DNA of 64,000 nt from Periweissella fabalis (GCF_012396505.1 NZ_JAAXPN010000001.1:496001-560000); one strand, 5' to 3'; shown: positions 17,498-27,134, counted from the stretch's first letter. A program made the numbers and translations. Notes: a model not told the origin generated them from the letters alone.

Positions 17498-18016
17498 TTA
17501 GTTAAATAATTTAGCCATGATAATTTCATCAACGAATGTATTACCTTGCCTAATTGCTTTCTTTTTTAACCCTTCTTCAAAAAAACCAAAATTTTCATAC
17601 ATTTTCTTAGCAACTATATTTTCTGGAATAACTGATAATTCTAAGCGTTTTAGTCCCTGCTTTTGGGCTAATTCAATTGCTTGGGTTAGCAATCTTTTAC
17701 CAATTCCTTGTTGGCGATACATTATGTCCACTGCAACCACAATTTGAGCAGAATGTGCTATTTTTTTTAATGTAGCACCTTGAAGTAATAAATATCCGAT
17801 CAATTTTACACCATCAAAGGCACCCAAAAATATACCACAAGTATTACTTTGTTCAATTACCATTCTTGTTGTCTCAATATCCCAATCTCTTTCACCAGGT
17901 TCATATAATAAATATGGTGCTTGTTCATCAATCTGTTGTAAACATTTCAATAAAGATGGCGCATCTTCAATCGTTAATGGGCGTATTTTAACTATTTCAA
18001 TATTTGAAACTAGCAT
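17498..18016 (-). CDS. GNAT N-acetyltransferase
   Basis: Strand 1 of this 172-residue protein is IVKIRPLTIEDAPSLLKCL. The core AQIVVAVDIMYRQQGIGKRL holds the acetyl-CoA Q/RxxGxG/A loop, and NIVAKKMYENFGFFEEGLKK is the C-terminal signature. It looks like a general amine or protein acetyltransferase of the RimI/PhnO type. It is the fourth GNAT reading frame within 9 kb, though the four are clearly different subfamilies. The ATG follows a weak AAGCGAG site. Its substrate is unknown. Confidence 0.85.
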   Translation of the reverse strand: MLVSNIEIVKIRPLTIEDAPSLLKCLQQIDEQAPYLLYEPGERDWDIETTRMVIEQSNTCGIFLGAFDGVKLIGYLLLQGATLKKIAHSAQIVVAVDIMYRQQGIGKRLLTQAIELAQKQGLKRLELSVIPENIVAKKMYENFGFFEEGLKKKAIRQGNTFVDEIIMAKLFN

Positions 18017-18240
18017 AATTTATTCTCGCTTTCACATTTTACCTAATGCATATTATCGGTGGTTTTTACAACATTTAAATAGCTTCTTTACATTTTTTAA
18101 ACTAACGCTTTGCATAAGATTGCTATAATTACTTTTGTACCAAACATTACTGGTATATCCCATACTTCTAATTAATACCATCTATCTATAATACCTGATT
18201 GTTATTAGCATACGGCACTCTTTTTATCTTCTCTAATCGT

Positions 18241-18295
18241 AATACATAAAAAAGCTTACATGACTTCCCAATCATGCAAGCTTTTTTATGTATTA
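18241..18295. terminator. Rho-independent terminator of udk
   Basis: A long stem, ATACATAAAAAAGCTTACATGA against TCATGCAAGCTTTTTTATGTAT with one mismatch, around a 9-nt loop. It is T-rich on both strands and directly follows udk. Confidence 0.88.
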
Positions 18296-18931
18296 TTATC
18301 CCTTAGCTTGTGCAATAATATCACGTGCTTTGAGTGTTAAAATATCGATTGCCACATGATTTTCTCCACCTTCAGGAACAATCAAATCAGCGTATCGTTT
18401 AGTTGGTTCAATAAATTGATGATACATTGGCTTAGTCGTTGCCAAATATTGACCAATAACAGAATCGACTGTACGACCACGTTCGACAACATCTCGTTGT
18501 AAGCGACGAATAAAGCGAATGTCATCATCAGTATCAACAAATACTTTAATATCCATTAAGTCACGTAGCCGTACGTCAGAAAAGACCATAATTCCTTCTA
18601 AAATAATAATATCCGCTGGTTCAACATGACGAGTTTCCGCTGATCTAGTTGATACTGTAAAATCGTAAACGGGTGCTTCAATTGCTTCACGATTTCGTAA
18701 TTTTTCAATATCTTTAATATACAAATCAATGTCGAATGCGTCTGGATGATCGTAATTATTTGCCCGACGTTCAGTCATCGTTTTATGATCTTGTGCCTTG
18801 TAATAACTATCTTGTTGTAAAACTAAAATTGATTCACCCTTAAGGTCATCTAAAATTGCTTTTGTAACCGTTGTTTTACCTGATCCTGACCCACCAGTTA
18901 CACCAATTACGATTGGTCGTTTATTTGTCAT
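18296..18931 (-). CDS. udk: Uridine/cytidine kinase
   Basis: This 211-residue protein has the typical udk length. It has the Walker [14 protein letters not shown] near the start, [22 protein letters not shown], and [23 protein letters not shown], all standard uridine kinase blocks. It phosphorylates uridine and cytidine to UMP and CMP in pyrimidine salvage. The ATG follows TAGGAGT. It is monocistronic, with its own terminator. Confidence 0.96.
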   Translation of the reverse strand: MTNKRPIVIGVTGGSGSGKTTVTKAILDDLKGESILVLQQDSYYKAQDHKTMTERRANNYDHPDAFDIDLYIKDIEKLRNREAIEAPVYDFTVSTRSAETRHVEPADIIILEGIMVFSDVRLRDLMDIKVFVDTDDDIRFIRRLQRDVVERGRTVDSVIGQYLATTKPMYHQFIEPTKRYADLIVPEGGENHVAIDILTLKARDIIAQAKG

Positions 18932-19073
18932 GTTGTACTCCTACCCTATCTTTGAGAAAATTCTATCGCTAAATATTTTACTACAAATTACGGATATATT
19001 TACATTTATTTGTATTTAAATTTAAAATTCTCATTAATTAATCATTTATCTTCCAGATAAGAAAAAGCTACAA

Positions 19074-19829
19074 TCAAGATTTTTTATCTAAATCACTTTG
19101 AACAAATACAAATTCCTTTGAACTTGACTTGTCTATGTCATATTTAAACCCTAATTCATTGAAATTTTTAAGGACATTGACATCTTTTAGTTCATTGATA
19201 GCACAGTAATTAATCATTCTACCACGAGCTTGTTTAGCGATTGTAGCTTGTTGCATAAATTTACCATTACGCTTAATTAGAAAAACTATATCAATCAAAT
19301 TGTCATCCAATCCAATATACTTTTTTATTGCTTTAGCATATTCTTTTGAGGCTAGGTTGATAACTATATTGTTTTTGGAAAATAATTTTGTATAAAGACT
19401 AGCTCCCCAATATTCGTAAATAGTGTTACTGGCTTGCGTTGCTAATTTAGCTTGCATTTCAAGACGGTATGGTTCAATTTCATCAAATGGTCGCAAAAGT
19501 CCGTACATTCCTGATAAAATCAACAAATTAGTTTGCAAATAATCTAATTGGGATGGTGTCATTGCTTTTATGTCCATATTTTGAAATTGTAATCCTTGAT
19601 ACATTAGGATTGCAGGCCCTGAAATTAATTTTGTGTTATGTAATCGTTCAAAATTTTGTTTAGCAATGTTTTGACTACATTTCCATAATTCCTGAAGTTC
19701 AGCTAATGAATATTGTGCTAATTTTTTACGAATTAGCTGTGCTTGTTTCTTAAATTGAGGTTGCGTAGTCTTTTTTAAAGTTACATTCTCAGACCGCATT
19801 TGTTTGGTAGGTGAAATTATTATTTGCAT
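19074..19829 (-). CDS. yaaA: YaaA-family peroxide stress protein (DUF328)
   Basis: The start MQIIISPTKQMRSE of this 251-residue protein is the family signature. AIMLYQGLQF-type and YGLLRPFDEIEPYRLEM blocks follow in the right order. YaaA lowers free iron and protects DNA during peroxide stress in Escherichia coli, and it has DNA-binding ability. The sequence is complete. AAGGAGG lies about 12 bases before the ATG, slightly far. Monocistronic. Confidence 0.9.
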   Translation of the reverse strand: MQIIISPTKQMRSENVTLKKTTQPQFKKQAQLIRKKLAQYSLAELQELWKCSQNIAKQNFERLHNTKLISGPAILMYQGLQFQNMDIKAMTPSQLDYLQTNLLILSGMYGLLRPFDEIEPYRLEMQAKLATQASNTIYEYWGASLYTKLFSKNNIVINLASKEYAKAIKKYIGLDDNLIDIVFLIKRNGKFMQQATIAKQARGRMINYCAINELKDVNVLKNFNELGFKYDIDKSSSKEFVFVQSDLDKKS

Positions 19830-19900
19830 GTAGCAATGTTAACCTCCTTATTTTATTTCAGTTTTAATTATCCTTGTAAATTTAATCAAATTCAACTACT

Positions 19901-19934
19901 ATATAATATATGTTATATGTAACATATATTATAT
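19901..19934. promoter_or_regulatory. ArsR/CzrA-type metal-repressor operator
   Basis: A perfect 34-bp palindrome: 15-base arms ATATAATATATGTTA and complement with a 4-bp centre. It lies 16 bp before the cadD start and over its promoter region. The form fits operators of ArsR-family metal sensors such as CadC and CzrA. The local ArsR-family gene downstream of cadD is the probable binder. Confidence 0.75.
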
Positions 19935-19950
19935 CTATCGAGGTGAAAAA

Positions 19951-20517
19951 ATGAATATCACATTATTAACGCTACTTTTTATCGCTGTAAATTTAGACTT
20001 TTTCGTTATCTTATTATTTTTACTAAAAAAATATAGTTTTCGATCGACTTTAATTGGCTATGGTATTGGAATGCTTTTGTTGTGGTTTATAGCTGCAATA
20101 ATTAGTCAAACTTTGCATGATCTTTTACCAGCTTGGACACTCGGTATACTAGGTTTAATTCCCATCTACATGGCAATTAAAAGTAGCGAAGAAGAAGCGA
20201 CTGAAACCAGTCATAAATCAGCAATTTTAGGTGTAATTATGGTCTACTTAGGGACATGTGGAGCTGATAATCTTGCCATTTACGTACCTGTATTAAGTAA
20301 TTTATCAATTTTAGAAACGATTATTGGAGCTTTTTACATTACTATTTTAATGATCCTATCAACAATTTTAGCTCAAAAAATCGATAATTTACCGGTTATT
20401 GGTCTCGCAATTGAAAAATATGGAGAAATTGCCACCCGTCTCATTTATGTTATAATTGGGGTTAGTGTAATTTGGGAAAGTAATTTAATTTCACATCTTT
20501 TCCAGCTGATGCACTAA
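19951..20517 (+). CDS. cadD: CadD-family cadmium resistance transporter
   Basis: This 188-residue membrane protein has about five hydrophobic segments. It shows the CadD pattern: an N-terminal AVNLDFFVILLFLL segment, a GLIPIYMAIKS helix, and a conserved YLGTCGADNLAIYVPV block. CadD proteins give cadmium tolerance in staphylococci and lactic acid bacteria. It is followed 25 bp later by an ArsR-family repressor, and the shared operator lies just upstream. This supports metal-inducible expression of the pair. Confidence 0.85.
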   Translation: MNITLLTLLFIAVNLDFFVILLFLLKKYSFRSTLIGYGIGMLLLWFIAAIISQTLHDLLPAWTLGILGLIPIYMAIKSSEEEATETSHKSAILGVIMVYLGTCGADNLAIYVPVLSNLSILETIIGAFYITILMILSTILAQKIDNLPVIGLAIEKYGEIATRLIYVIIGVSVIWESNLISHLFQLMH

Positions 20518-20542
20518 TTTAATTTATTAAAGGAGATCCGCT

Positions 20543-20884
20543 ATGACGACGATTAAAGCTCTAAGTGCACCTGAGCTTGCCGAAACAGCGGCCATTTATA
20601 AGGTTCTTAGTAATCCAACTCGAATCCGTATTCTATATGCTCTGGAAAATAATGAACTTGATGTCTCATCCATTGTAAAAGTACTTGAGCTAGATCAACC
20701 TAGTGTGTCGCATCAATTAGCTGTTTTGAAAAAACATCAGTTAGTTGCTTTTACCAAGGTTGGTAAGCATGTCCTCTACCGATTAGATGATCCACATATT
20801 TTGGAAGTCATCGAAGCTACTATCGCCCATGTTAAGCACGTTATTTTAGGATTGCCCCATGGTGTAGAAGATAAACAAGATTAA
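20543..20884 (+). CDS. ArsR-family metal-responsive repressor, CzrA-type sensor site
   Basis: This 113-residue winged-helix protein has IYKVLSNPTRIRILYALEN and the recognition helix DQPSVSHQLAVLKKHQLV. The last helix has D-x-H followed ten residues later by H-x-x-H (DPH ... HVKH). That is the alpha-5 Zn/Co site of CzrA and SmtB. The cysteine-rich alpha-3 site of CadC is absent, so zinc or cobalt sensing is likely, despite the cadD neighbour. It should repress cadD and itself through the 19901-19934 palindrome. AAAGGAG precedes the ATG. Confidence 0.9.
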   Translation: MTTIKALSAPELAETAAIYKVLSNPTRIRILYALENNELDVSSIVKVLELDQPSVSHQLAVLKKHQLVAFTKVGKHVLYRLDDPHILEVIEATIAHVKHVILGLPHGVEDKQD

Positions 20885-20977
20885 TTTTGCTAGCTTAAAC
20901 TATTAACATTATGTTGAACTTTAATGAAAAATTAATTTTGCTAGCTTAAACTATTAACATTATGTTGAACTTTAATG
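20880..20977. repeat. 47-bp tandem duplication after the ArsR gene
   Basis: Two identical 47-base copies (20880-20926 and 20931-20977) are separated by 4 bases. Each starts at ATTAATTTTGCTAGC. The first copy includes the ArsR-type stop codon. The duplication looks recent because the copies are identical. No known element is recognised in it. Confidence 0.85.
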
Positions 20978-21034
20978 GTTATCTACATTTAGCCATTTCA
21001 TTATTTTTAAATATTAGGAGTTTTAATTCTTATT

Positions 21035-22231
21035 ATGGCCAACCGTCGCAATGAATATCATCGTACTAAGCAAAACCATTCTCGTCGTTTAATAATTAGC
21101 GCTTTATTAATCGCTATTTTAGGTGGTGGGATTCTTGGGAGTTATCTTTTCCATGCTTATCATGAAAAAGATATTAAACAAAATATTGTCTCTAAGAAGC
21201 AGCAATCTCAAACGAGTGATAGTCCAATTGAAGCTGCTCCAAATACTTCAAAAATCGCTCAAGATCCAAAAAATGATACTCCTGCTCAGCATAAGTTACG
21301 AGCAATTATTAACAAGCAAAAACTTAATGGGATAGTTATTTCAACAACTGTTAATTCAAATCAGCCCGTGGTTGTAACTGATGGTTTCTCAAATGTCTTA
21401 ACCGGAACTGTAATTAATGAGCATACTTTATTTCCAATTTCATCATTTCAAAAAATGTTCACAGGAATTATTTTAGACCATCTAATCGCAGAAGGTAAAC
21501 TTTCACTAAACACCCGTTTAAATAAATTTTATCCTGAAATTCGTTTTTCTGATCGGATTTCAATTCAAAATTTATTAAGTCACACATCAGGAATTAAAAG
21601 TGGCGATATTTTCCCAGTAGCTCCATTGACCAGTGAAAAAAGCCAACTAGAATTTAACCAGCATATTATGAAATCAACCGGAATTTTTAAATGGTCATAT
21701 TCAAGTGCCAATTATGCTTTGTTAGCTGGCATCATTGTTAAGTTAACCGGCAAGAGTTATCAGGCTAACGTTGAACAATATATTATTCAACCGCTGGGTC
21801 TTAAAGAAACTTACTTTTACAATACGCTACCAAATAATCCTGACTTAGCGTATCCAGAAAATTTAAATACATTATTAGCACAAAAAGTTTATTTAGCTGA
21901 TATACGCCGGATTGTTTCCGCTGATTATGGTTCTGGAGATATTTTTCAAAGTGCTAGCGATTTCTATAAAGTACTTGTTGCAACTGAAAATGGTACTTTA
22001 ATTCCCAAAAATCGTTTGGCAAATTTTTTCCCAGGTGGATCACGAGCTTATACTAATGGAATGTATATCCAATATGGTTTAATTCATGCTGCAGCGGCTA
22101 ATTTAAATTATTATGGCTCGTACTATGGAAATACCAAAACATTAAAGAATACGATTTTATTAACTACAAATGGTAGCTTGCAAACTATTCGAGTGGCCAG
22201 TGTTGATTTATATCATGCTATAAATCACTAA
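21035..22231 (+). CDS. Membrane-anchored serine hydrolase, beta-lactamase/PBP-like (class C fold)
   Basis: Residues 18-40 of this 398-residue protein are a membrane anchor after a basic RR/K-rich N-terminus. A polar linker follows, then the hydrolase domain. The SxxK motif is SSFQK at 136-140. The Y-x-N-type motif is in YSSANYALLAG. ISIQNLLSHTSGI is the family hallmark. Such proteins act outside the cell as D-Ala-D-Ala carboxypeptidases, esterases or teichoic acid D-alanine hydrolases; resistance to beta-lactams is not implied. It is monocistronic, with a terminator at 22234. Confidence 0.85.
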   Translation: MANRRNEYHRTKQNHSRRLIISALLIAILGGGILGSYLFHAYHEKDIKQNIVSKKQQSQTSDSPIEAAPNTSKIAQDPKNDTPAQHKLRAIINKQKLNGIVISTTVNSNQPVVVTDGFSNVLTGTVINEHTLFPISSFQKMFTGIILDHLIAEGKLSLNTRLNKFYPEIRFSDRISIQNLLSHTSGIKSGDIFPVAPLTSEKSQLEFNQHIMKSTGIFKWSYSSANYALLAGIIVKLTGKSYQANVEQYIIQPLGLKETYFYNTLPNNPDLAYPENLNTLLAQKVYLADIRRIVSADYGSGDIFQSASDFYKVLVATENGTLIPKNRLANFFPGGSRAYTNGMYIQYGLIHAAAANLNYYGSYYGNTKTLKNTILLTTNGSLQTIRVASVDLYHAINH

Positions 22232-22233
22232 TC

Positions 22234-22285
22234 AAAATAAAAAGCTCTGATAGAAAATAAATTTCTAATCAGAGCTTTTTATTTT
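22234..22285. terminator. Bidirectional rho-independent terminator
   Basis: Perfect 18-base arms (AAAATAAAAAGCTCTGAT) around a 16-nt loop, just after the serine hydrolase gene. Confidence 0.88.
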
Positions 22286-22675
22286 GTCATCGTACTTTTA
22301 CCAATTATTTATGCTTTAATAAAGCTTTCGCTTATTACTTGTTTTTAAACGTTCATAAGCGTATATTTTGTATTAATTCACCTGTAGCATCATCTGTATA
22401 TTAATCGTTAATTTTAGTAATTGCCGCCTTTAATTATTTTTATCAGCTCGGTATTTTAATCATAAACAAATAGTTGCCATGCGTTTACGATAAGTAAAGC
22501 CCATGCGACATGGCTTTTTGATTATTTCTTACAAATTCTAAGCACCTAATTAAATAGCTAATTAATTATTGATTGTCGAGATACATAAACTGACACATTG
22601 AGATTTATTTTCTTATTATTTTAACATTAATTAGTTTACAATGATGTGTTCAATAATCATTTCGAGGTAGTAAAT
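22286..22675. other. Gene-free 390 bp with an orphan terminator-like hairpin
   Basis: No supported gene. At 22495-22519 an AAAGCC-CATG-CGA-CATGGCTTTTT hairpin with a T-run looks like a terminator although no gene ends there. A short non-coding transcript upstream is possible but not otherwise supported. Confidence 0.35.
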
Positions 22676-23899
22676 ATGTCTAAACTAAATAATCTACCCA
22701 TATGGCGCCGTAATTTAATCGTCTTATGGTTTGGAGTCTTCATGACCGGCTTAGGTATGAGCGAAATTATGCCTTTCCTTTCATTATTCATCGACCAACT
22801 TGGTCAATACAATAAGTCTCAATTAACGATTTATAGTAGTATTGTGTTTTCTGTTTCATTCCTAATGATGGCCCTTGTTTCACCTATTTGGGGACGAATG
22901 GCTGACCGTAAAGGGCGTAAATTAATGCTACTACGAGCTTCACTTGGAATGGGGATTGTTTTTTTCTTAATGGGTTTTGTAACTAACGTTTGGCAATTAA
23001 TGTTGCTACGAGCATTACAAGGAGCTTTTGGTGGTTACGTATCAAATTCTAATGCTCTAATTGCAACACAGACCCCACGTGAACATGTTGGCCAATCACT
23101 TAGTATTTTAGTTACTGGAATGACAGCTGGTACATTGTTAGGTCCATTACTTGGTGGTGCCTTAGCTAGTGTCTTTTCATATCGAATGTCTTTTCATATT
23201 ACAGGCATAATAATGTTAACAGTATTTGTGCTAACATATTTCTTTGTTAAAGAAACATTTGTAGCCCCTGTGCCTCTAAAAAACGGTCAATTACCAGTTA
23301 AAAAAACATTTAAAGATGTAACTCAAAATAAGCTAATTTTAATTTTGTTCATCACTACAATGGCAGTACAAATTGTTAATATGTCAATCAACCCTATTTT
23401 AAGCTTATACGTTCGCCAATTAAATGCCAATCCACATACGATTACCTTTGTTGCTGGTTTAGTAGCCGCCATGCCTGGTATTTCAACTGTGCTTGCTGCT
23501 CCACGTTTTGGTCGGCTTGGTGATCGAATCGGCTCACATAAAGTATTAATTTTTGGCTTTATCTTTGCAGCTGTAATTTTTTTACTTACGTCTATGACTC
23601 GAAATATTCCAGAATTAATGATTCTACGCTTTTTAACAGGGATTTCAGATGCAGCAATGTTACCCTCTGTTCAAACATTGCTTACTCGTAATACAAAAAT
23701 TAGTGAAACTAGTATCGTCTTTTCATATAATCAGAGTTTCCAATCAATTGGGGCCGTTTTAGGGCCACTACTGGGAGCTTTACTTGCTAACCTCTTTAGT
23801 TACTCTGGTATTTTTGTAGCAGGTACATTCATAATGGTTTTTAATCTATTATTCTTTACGTACATTCGTAAACATAATCAAAGTAAACCAATTATGTAA
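22676..23899 (+). CDS. MFS drug efflux transporter (PmrA/MdtG-like)
   Basis: The 407 residues form about 12 membrane segments. GRMADRKGRKLML after helix 2 is the classic MFS motif A; a second, weaker copy, RFGRLGDRIG, follows helix 8. MSEIMPFLSLFIDQLG in helix 1 and TGMTAGTLLGPLLGGALA in helix 5 (motif C of drug antiporters) point to a 12-TMS drug:H+ antiporter such as PmrA. The ATG at 22676 follows CGAGGT; the longer in-frame start lacks a ribosome site. Its substrate is unknown. Confidence 0.88.
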   Translation: MSKLNNLPIWRRNLIVLWFGVFMTGLGMSEIMPFLSLFIDQLGQYNKSQLTIYSSIVFSVSFLMMALVSPIWGRMADRKGRKLMLLRASLGMGIVFFLMGFVTNVWQLMLLRALQGAFGGYVSNSNALIATQTPREHVGQSLSILVTGMTAGTLLGPLLGGALASVFSYRMSFHITGIIMLTVFVLTYFFVKETFVAPVPLKNGQLPVKKTFKDVTQNKLILILFITTMAVQIVNMSINPILSLYVRQLNANPHTITFVAGLVAAMPGISTVLAAPRFGRLGDRIGSHKVLIFGFIFAAVIFLLTSMTRNIPELMILRFLTGISDAAMLPSVQTLLTRNTKISETSIVFSYNQSFQSIGAVLGPLLGALLANLFSYSGIFVAGTFIMVFNLLFFTYIRKHNQSKPIM

Positions 23900-23963
23900 C
23901 AGATCATAAGTTCTACGTTAGATAGTCCTTGTTACTCTAAAATTCGATAAATTTGTTTATTAC

Positions 23964-24002
23964 AAAAAGCGACTAACTCAAAATTTGAGTTAGTCGCTTT
24001 TT
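23964..24002. terminator. Bidirectional rho-independent terminator
   Basis: A 39-nt stem of AAAAAGCGACTAACTCAAA and its complement, lying between the convergent MFS and WxL-interacting genes. Confidence 0.9.
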
Positions 24003-24015
24003 ATTTAATACTATA

Positions 24016-25014
24016 TTATTTACGGCGATTAGAAATCCAACCACCAATTGCAATAATTGCAACGGTTGCACTTATACCACTAAAAATCCATCCCCATGGT
24101 ATCGGCTGTTTATCAGACGTTACCGCTTGATGTTGGCCTGCTTTGGCAATTGTTAATTGCCGCGTTAAGTGTCTTTGCTGTTTAGTTAATGCATCATCTG
24201 TATCAATCTTTAATATATACTTTCCAGCTTGAAGATGGACTCCGCTAGCCAATACATCAAGTAAAAAATTAGAATTAGGTGCAATTCGTAGCTGAGGATA
24301 GCTAACTTGGCTAACAAGCTGCTTTTTATCATTCAACACAGTTGCATTAACCTCCCCATAAAATGCAGCAGGCACCGCATTTTCTACATGTACAACCAAA
24401 TTTTCATGGTGTCGTTGCCGCTCGACTTCAACATTTTGTAATACAATATTAGGCTGTAACCGTTTTGTGACGTGTAAATCGACCCACATTGATTGACTTG
24501 TAATTACCTGCTCATGTTTGTGCTTAGTGGTAAAATTCCACCCACCCATAATTAAGCCCACGAAACGCAAATCAACATTGCCTATAAATCTTCCAGTTAC
24601 AGTTACATGAGCATGTGGAGCTAACGTAATAACTTTTGGATCCAAGAGTCGAAAACTATTTACAAATTGATATTTTAGTGAACTATCTGAATTAAACTTT
24701 TCGGCAACTTTAGGAGTGTCTGTCGAAATTATACCATTAGTCTTAGTATAAGCATTCCCTACTGACTGATAAATTTTAAGCTTACGATCGGTTAAATTTG
24801 TTATTACAACTTGTAAATCTTGAGGACGTTGTGGCCGAACATTTAGTGAAAAATGATTAACTACTTGCGTATTTTGATTCTTGGGTAAAATAGGTGTTAA
24901 TTCAAATTCCGCTGATGCTTGGGCAGCATGGACCGGGCTAGACTGCACTAATAGAATCATACCAATACAAAAAATAATTAGTGTTATGGTACCTTGAATC
25001 TTTTTTTGCACCAT
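24016..25014 (-). CDS. WxL-interacting protein (DUF916/DUF3324)
   Basis: The 332 residues are a signal peptide (cut near VHAAQA), a DUF916-like peptidoglycan-binding domain (FELTPILPKNQ then HFSLNVRPQRPQDLQVVITN) and a DUF3324-like host-binding domain. There is one C-terminal membrane helix and a short NRRK tail. The block FVGLIMGGWNFT is typical. In other Gram-positives it is encoded beside WxL-domain proteins, which it helps attach to the wall. Here no WxL partner is adjacent, so it is an orphan in this window. Confidence 0.85.
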   Translation of the reverse strand: MVQKKIQGTITLIIFCIGMILLVQSSPVHAAQASAEFELTPILPKNQNTQVVNHFSLNVRPQRPQDLQVVITNLTDRKLKIYQSVGNAYTKTNGIISTDTPKVAEKFNSDSSLKYQFVNSFRLLDPKVITLAPHAHVTVTGRFIGNVDLRFVGLIMGGWNFTTKHKHEQVITSQSMWVDLHVTKRLQPNIVLQNVEVERQRHHENLVVHVENAVPAAFYGEVNATVLNDKKQLVSQVSYPQLRIAPNSNFLLDVLASGVHLQAGKYILKIDTDDALTKQQRHLTRQLTIAKAGQHQAVTSDKQPIPWGWIFSGISATVAIIAIGGWISNRRK

Positions 25015-25110
25015 TTCTCTCCTATCTATTTAATATTCTACTAAAGTATAATATTATTACACTTTAGTAGAAAAGGCTATCAATATAAATTAAAATGAAT
25101 TTTCATTAAT

Positions 25111-25142
25111 AAAAAAGACCACATATTATGTAGTCTTTTTTT
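25111..25142. terminator. Rho-independent terminator
   Basis: AAAAAAGAC-C-ACAT / ATGT-A-GTCTTTTTTT hairpin. No plus-strand gene ends here; it may block read-through toward the WxL-interacting gene. Confidence 0.6.
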
Positions 25143-25538
25143 ATATTATATACAATATAATATATTTAAAATAGTTTATTTCCTAGTTTAAGAAATCCCC
25201 TCTTGTAAGAACTCTTAAATGAATACTGTTAACTAGCACTATTCACTATATCCCTAACACCCCATATATTTTGAATATACATTAATTATACATCAATTAA
25301 ATAATATTTAAATGTATATATCTATAATAAAATGGATTATATTTATTTTTTAGTTAGCATACTCAATCAACCGTAAATTCAGCGGCAACTTTCCTAATTT
25401 CTTTTTAAGTATACTTCAAATATACTAGATTTCTAGAGCGAGTTTAGCAGTAACTTAACACTAGAAAAGAGCCATGTCACATCTCCTAGTTTTAGATATA
25501 TAATGCATTAATTTTAAAGCAAAGAGTTGTAGTAAGTA
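25143..25538. other. Gene-free AT-rich 396 bp
   Basis: I see no gene, no clear terminator for the alkylsulfatase-like gene ending at 25539, and no long repeat. The sequence is mostly A/T. Confidence 0.4.
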
Positions 25539-26810
25539 TTAAAGTTCAGCTTCTAATTCATTTGCAGTACTTAAATAATAGTGTCGCCCGGTTGCTGTTG
25601 TTTCCTGTTCTGCAACTAATCGCAACACTTGCACCTTACTACCAATTGTACTAATCCGTCCAATGCTTAATAATAAGTCACACAATTCTAATGCCCATAG
25701 ATAATCTTTTTCCGTAATTGCTTTTTGTATAGCAAGCTCAACTTTACTTGCCCCACCAATTAAATTAATCATTTTATTGGCTGCCTCTTGTGTTGGTAAA
25801 CTATGTAAATTTGTTGGGTTGCCATCAAACCATCCAACATACGCTGCAAAAATAGCTCTAACAGACCACTCAACCGTTCCATAAATTTCAGTTAAATATG
25901 GTAAATTTTTAAATTTTTCTGGTAAGGACACAGTTTCAACAACTTCTTGAACTGGTAGTCCTTGATTAATTGCAATTAAAGTTTGATTAAAGATGGATTG
26001 AAGTGCATCACGATAATTTGACAGCGTCTTTTTAACTTCTTTATATCCGATCAATGGTTCTAAATGACCAGGTAGTACATATTGTGCATCATAAGAAACT
26101 AGTAAGTCTAAACTCTTCAGCCAATTCCCAATATCACGATATTGTCCACCACGTATTGGGGCTAGGTTTGGAAAACACCCGTAATAATTATCACCACAAC
26201 AAAGGACTTGTTGATCTGGTAACCAAATATATCCCATATCACCATTTTCACCAGGTGCTGTCGCAAGTTGCATCAAGACGCCATCTATTGTCCGTGCAGA
26301 TACACCATTATCAATGAATTCAGTTGGTTGTAACGGCTCATAACCACGCATACCAACCATATGGCCTTCTAACTTACCAATTCCCATTGTAATTGCTTCA
26401 GCATTAGTAAGATGGTACCCCATTTGATGGGCACCACGATCATTTAAAGCATGTTTAATATCATTAATTGCCGTTAATGGCTTATCTTGATTATTAAATG
26501 CATATATATTTTCAACAGTTGCTTTAAACGTTGATGCACCACCACGATGATCTGGATGTCCATGGGTATAAATAATTGTCTTAACTGGCTTATCAGTTTC
26601 TTTTTGTAGATCAGCTAATAATTGTGCCGAAGCATCTGGAGATTCCAACGTATCGATTAAGATCACAGACGTTTGTCCTTCAATTGCAATTACATTACTG
26701 GTTCCATAACCGCTAAAAAAATAAACATCGTCCCCAATTTTTTTCATTTGGGGCTTTGTATTAATTGTAGCAAAGTCGTTTAGTAGGTCTGCACCATTTT
26801 CGACTAACAT
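25539..26810 (-). CDS. Alkylsulfatase-like metallo-beta-lactamase-fold hydrolase (paralog 1)
   Basis: The N-terminal half of this 423-residue protein is an MBL domain with TIIYTHGHPDHRGGA, the THxHxDH zinc site. APGENGDMGYIWLPDQQVLCCGDNYYG and VLPGHLEPL supply further ligands. The region YVGWFDGNPTNLHSLP is the dimerisation and helical domain of type III alkylsulfatases (SdsA1/BDS1 group). This group cleaves alkyl sulfates to alcohol and sulfate. There is no signal peptide, so it is cytoplasmic. An equal-length paralog is at 58958-60229. The natural substrate here is unknown. Confidence 0.85.
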   Translation of the reverse strand: MLVENGADLLNDFATINTKPQMKKIGDDVYFFSGYGTSNVIAIEGQTSVILIDTLESPDASAQLLADLQKETDKPVKTIIYTHGHPDHRGGASTFKATVENIYAFNNQDKPLTAINDIKHALNDRGAHQMGYHLTNAEAITMGIGKLEGHMVGMRGYEPLQPTEFIDNGVSARTIDGVLMQLATAPGENGDMGYIWLPDQQVLCCGDNYYGCFPNLAPIRGGQYRDIGNWLKSLDLLVSYDAQYVLPGHLEPLIGYKEVKKTLSNYRDALQSIFNQTLIAINQGLPVQEVVETVSLPEKFKNLPYLTEIYGTVEWSVRAIFAAYVGWFDGNPTNLHSLPTQEAANKMINLIGGASKVELAIQKAITEKDYLWALELCDLLLSIGRISTIGSKVQVLRLVAEQETTATGRHYYLSTANELEAEL

Positions 26811-27134
26811 GCGTGATCCTCACTTTGGTAAATTTTATTATTATAATATAACATATTACATGAAATGTATAATATATTTTGTATATTAAATTGTAAATAT
26901 TATGTTAATTTAGTGAAAACAATTTCGTATATTCTTAAACACAATGAAATTTTATAATAAATTAACAGAACAAAAGTTATTTTTTTAATTTAAAAATAAC
27001 ACATTATTAAATTAATTAAGATTCACAACTATTACTTAGTAACTTAGCTTTAAAAATAATTTTTAGGTTTTTCTTATATCATTCAGAATTTAAAAATAGC
27101 ACGTTCATTTATAAATTATAAATGTATATTAGTA
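26811..27134. other. Gene-free AT-rich 324 bp
   Basis: Upstream region of the alkylsulfatase-like gene and downstream of topB. Only a short hairpin (CATTTATAA-A-TTATAAATG, 27107-27125) is seen; it may help end topB transcription. Confidence 0.35.
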
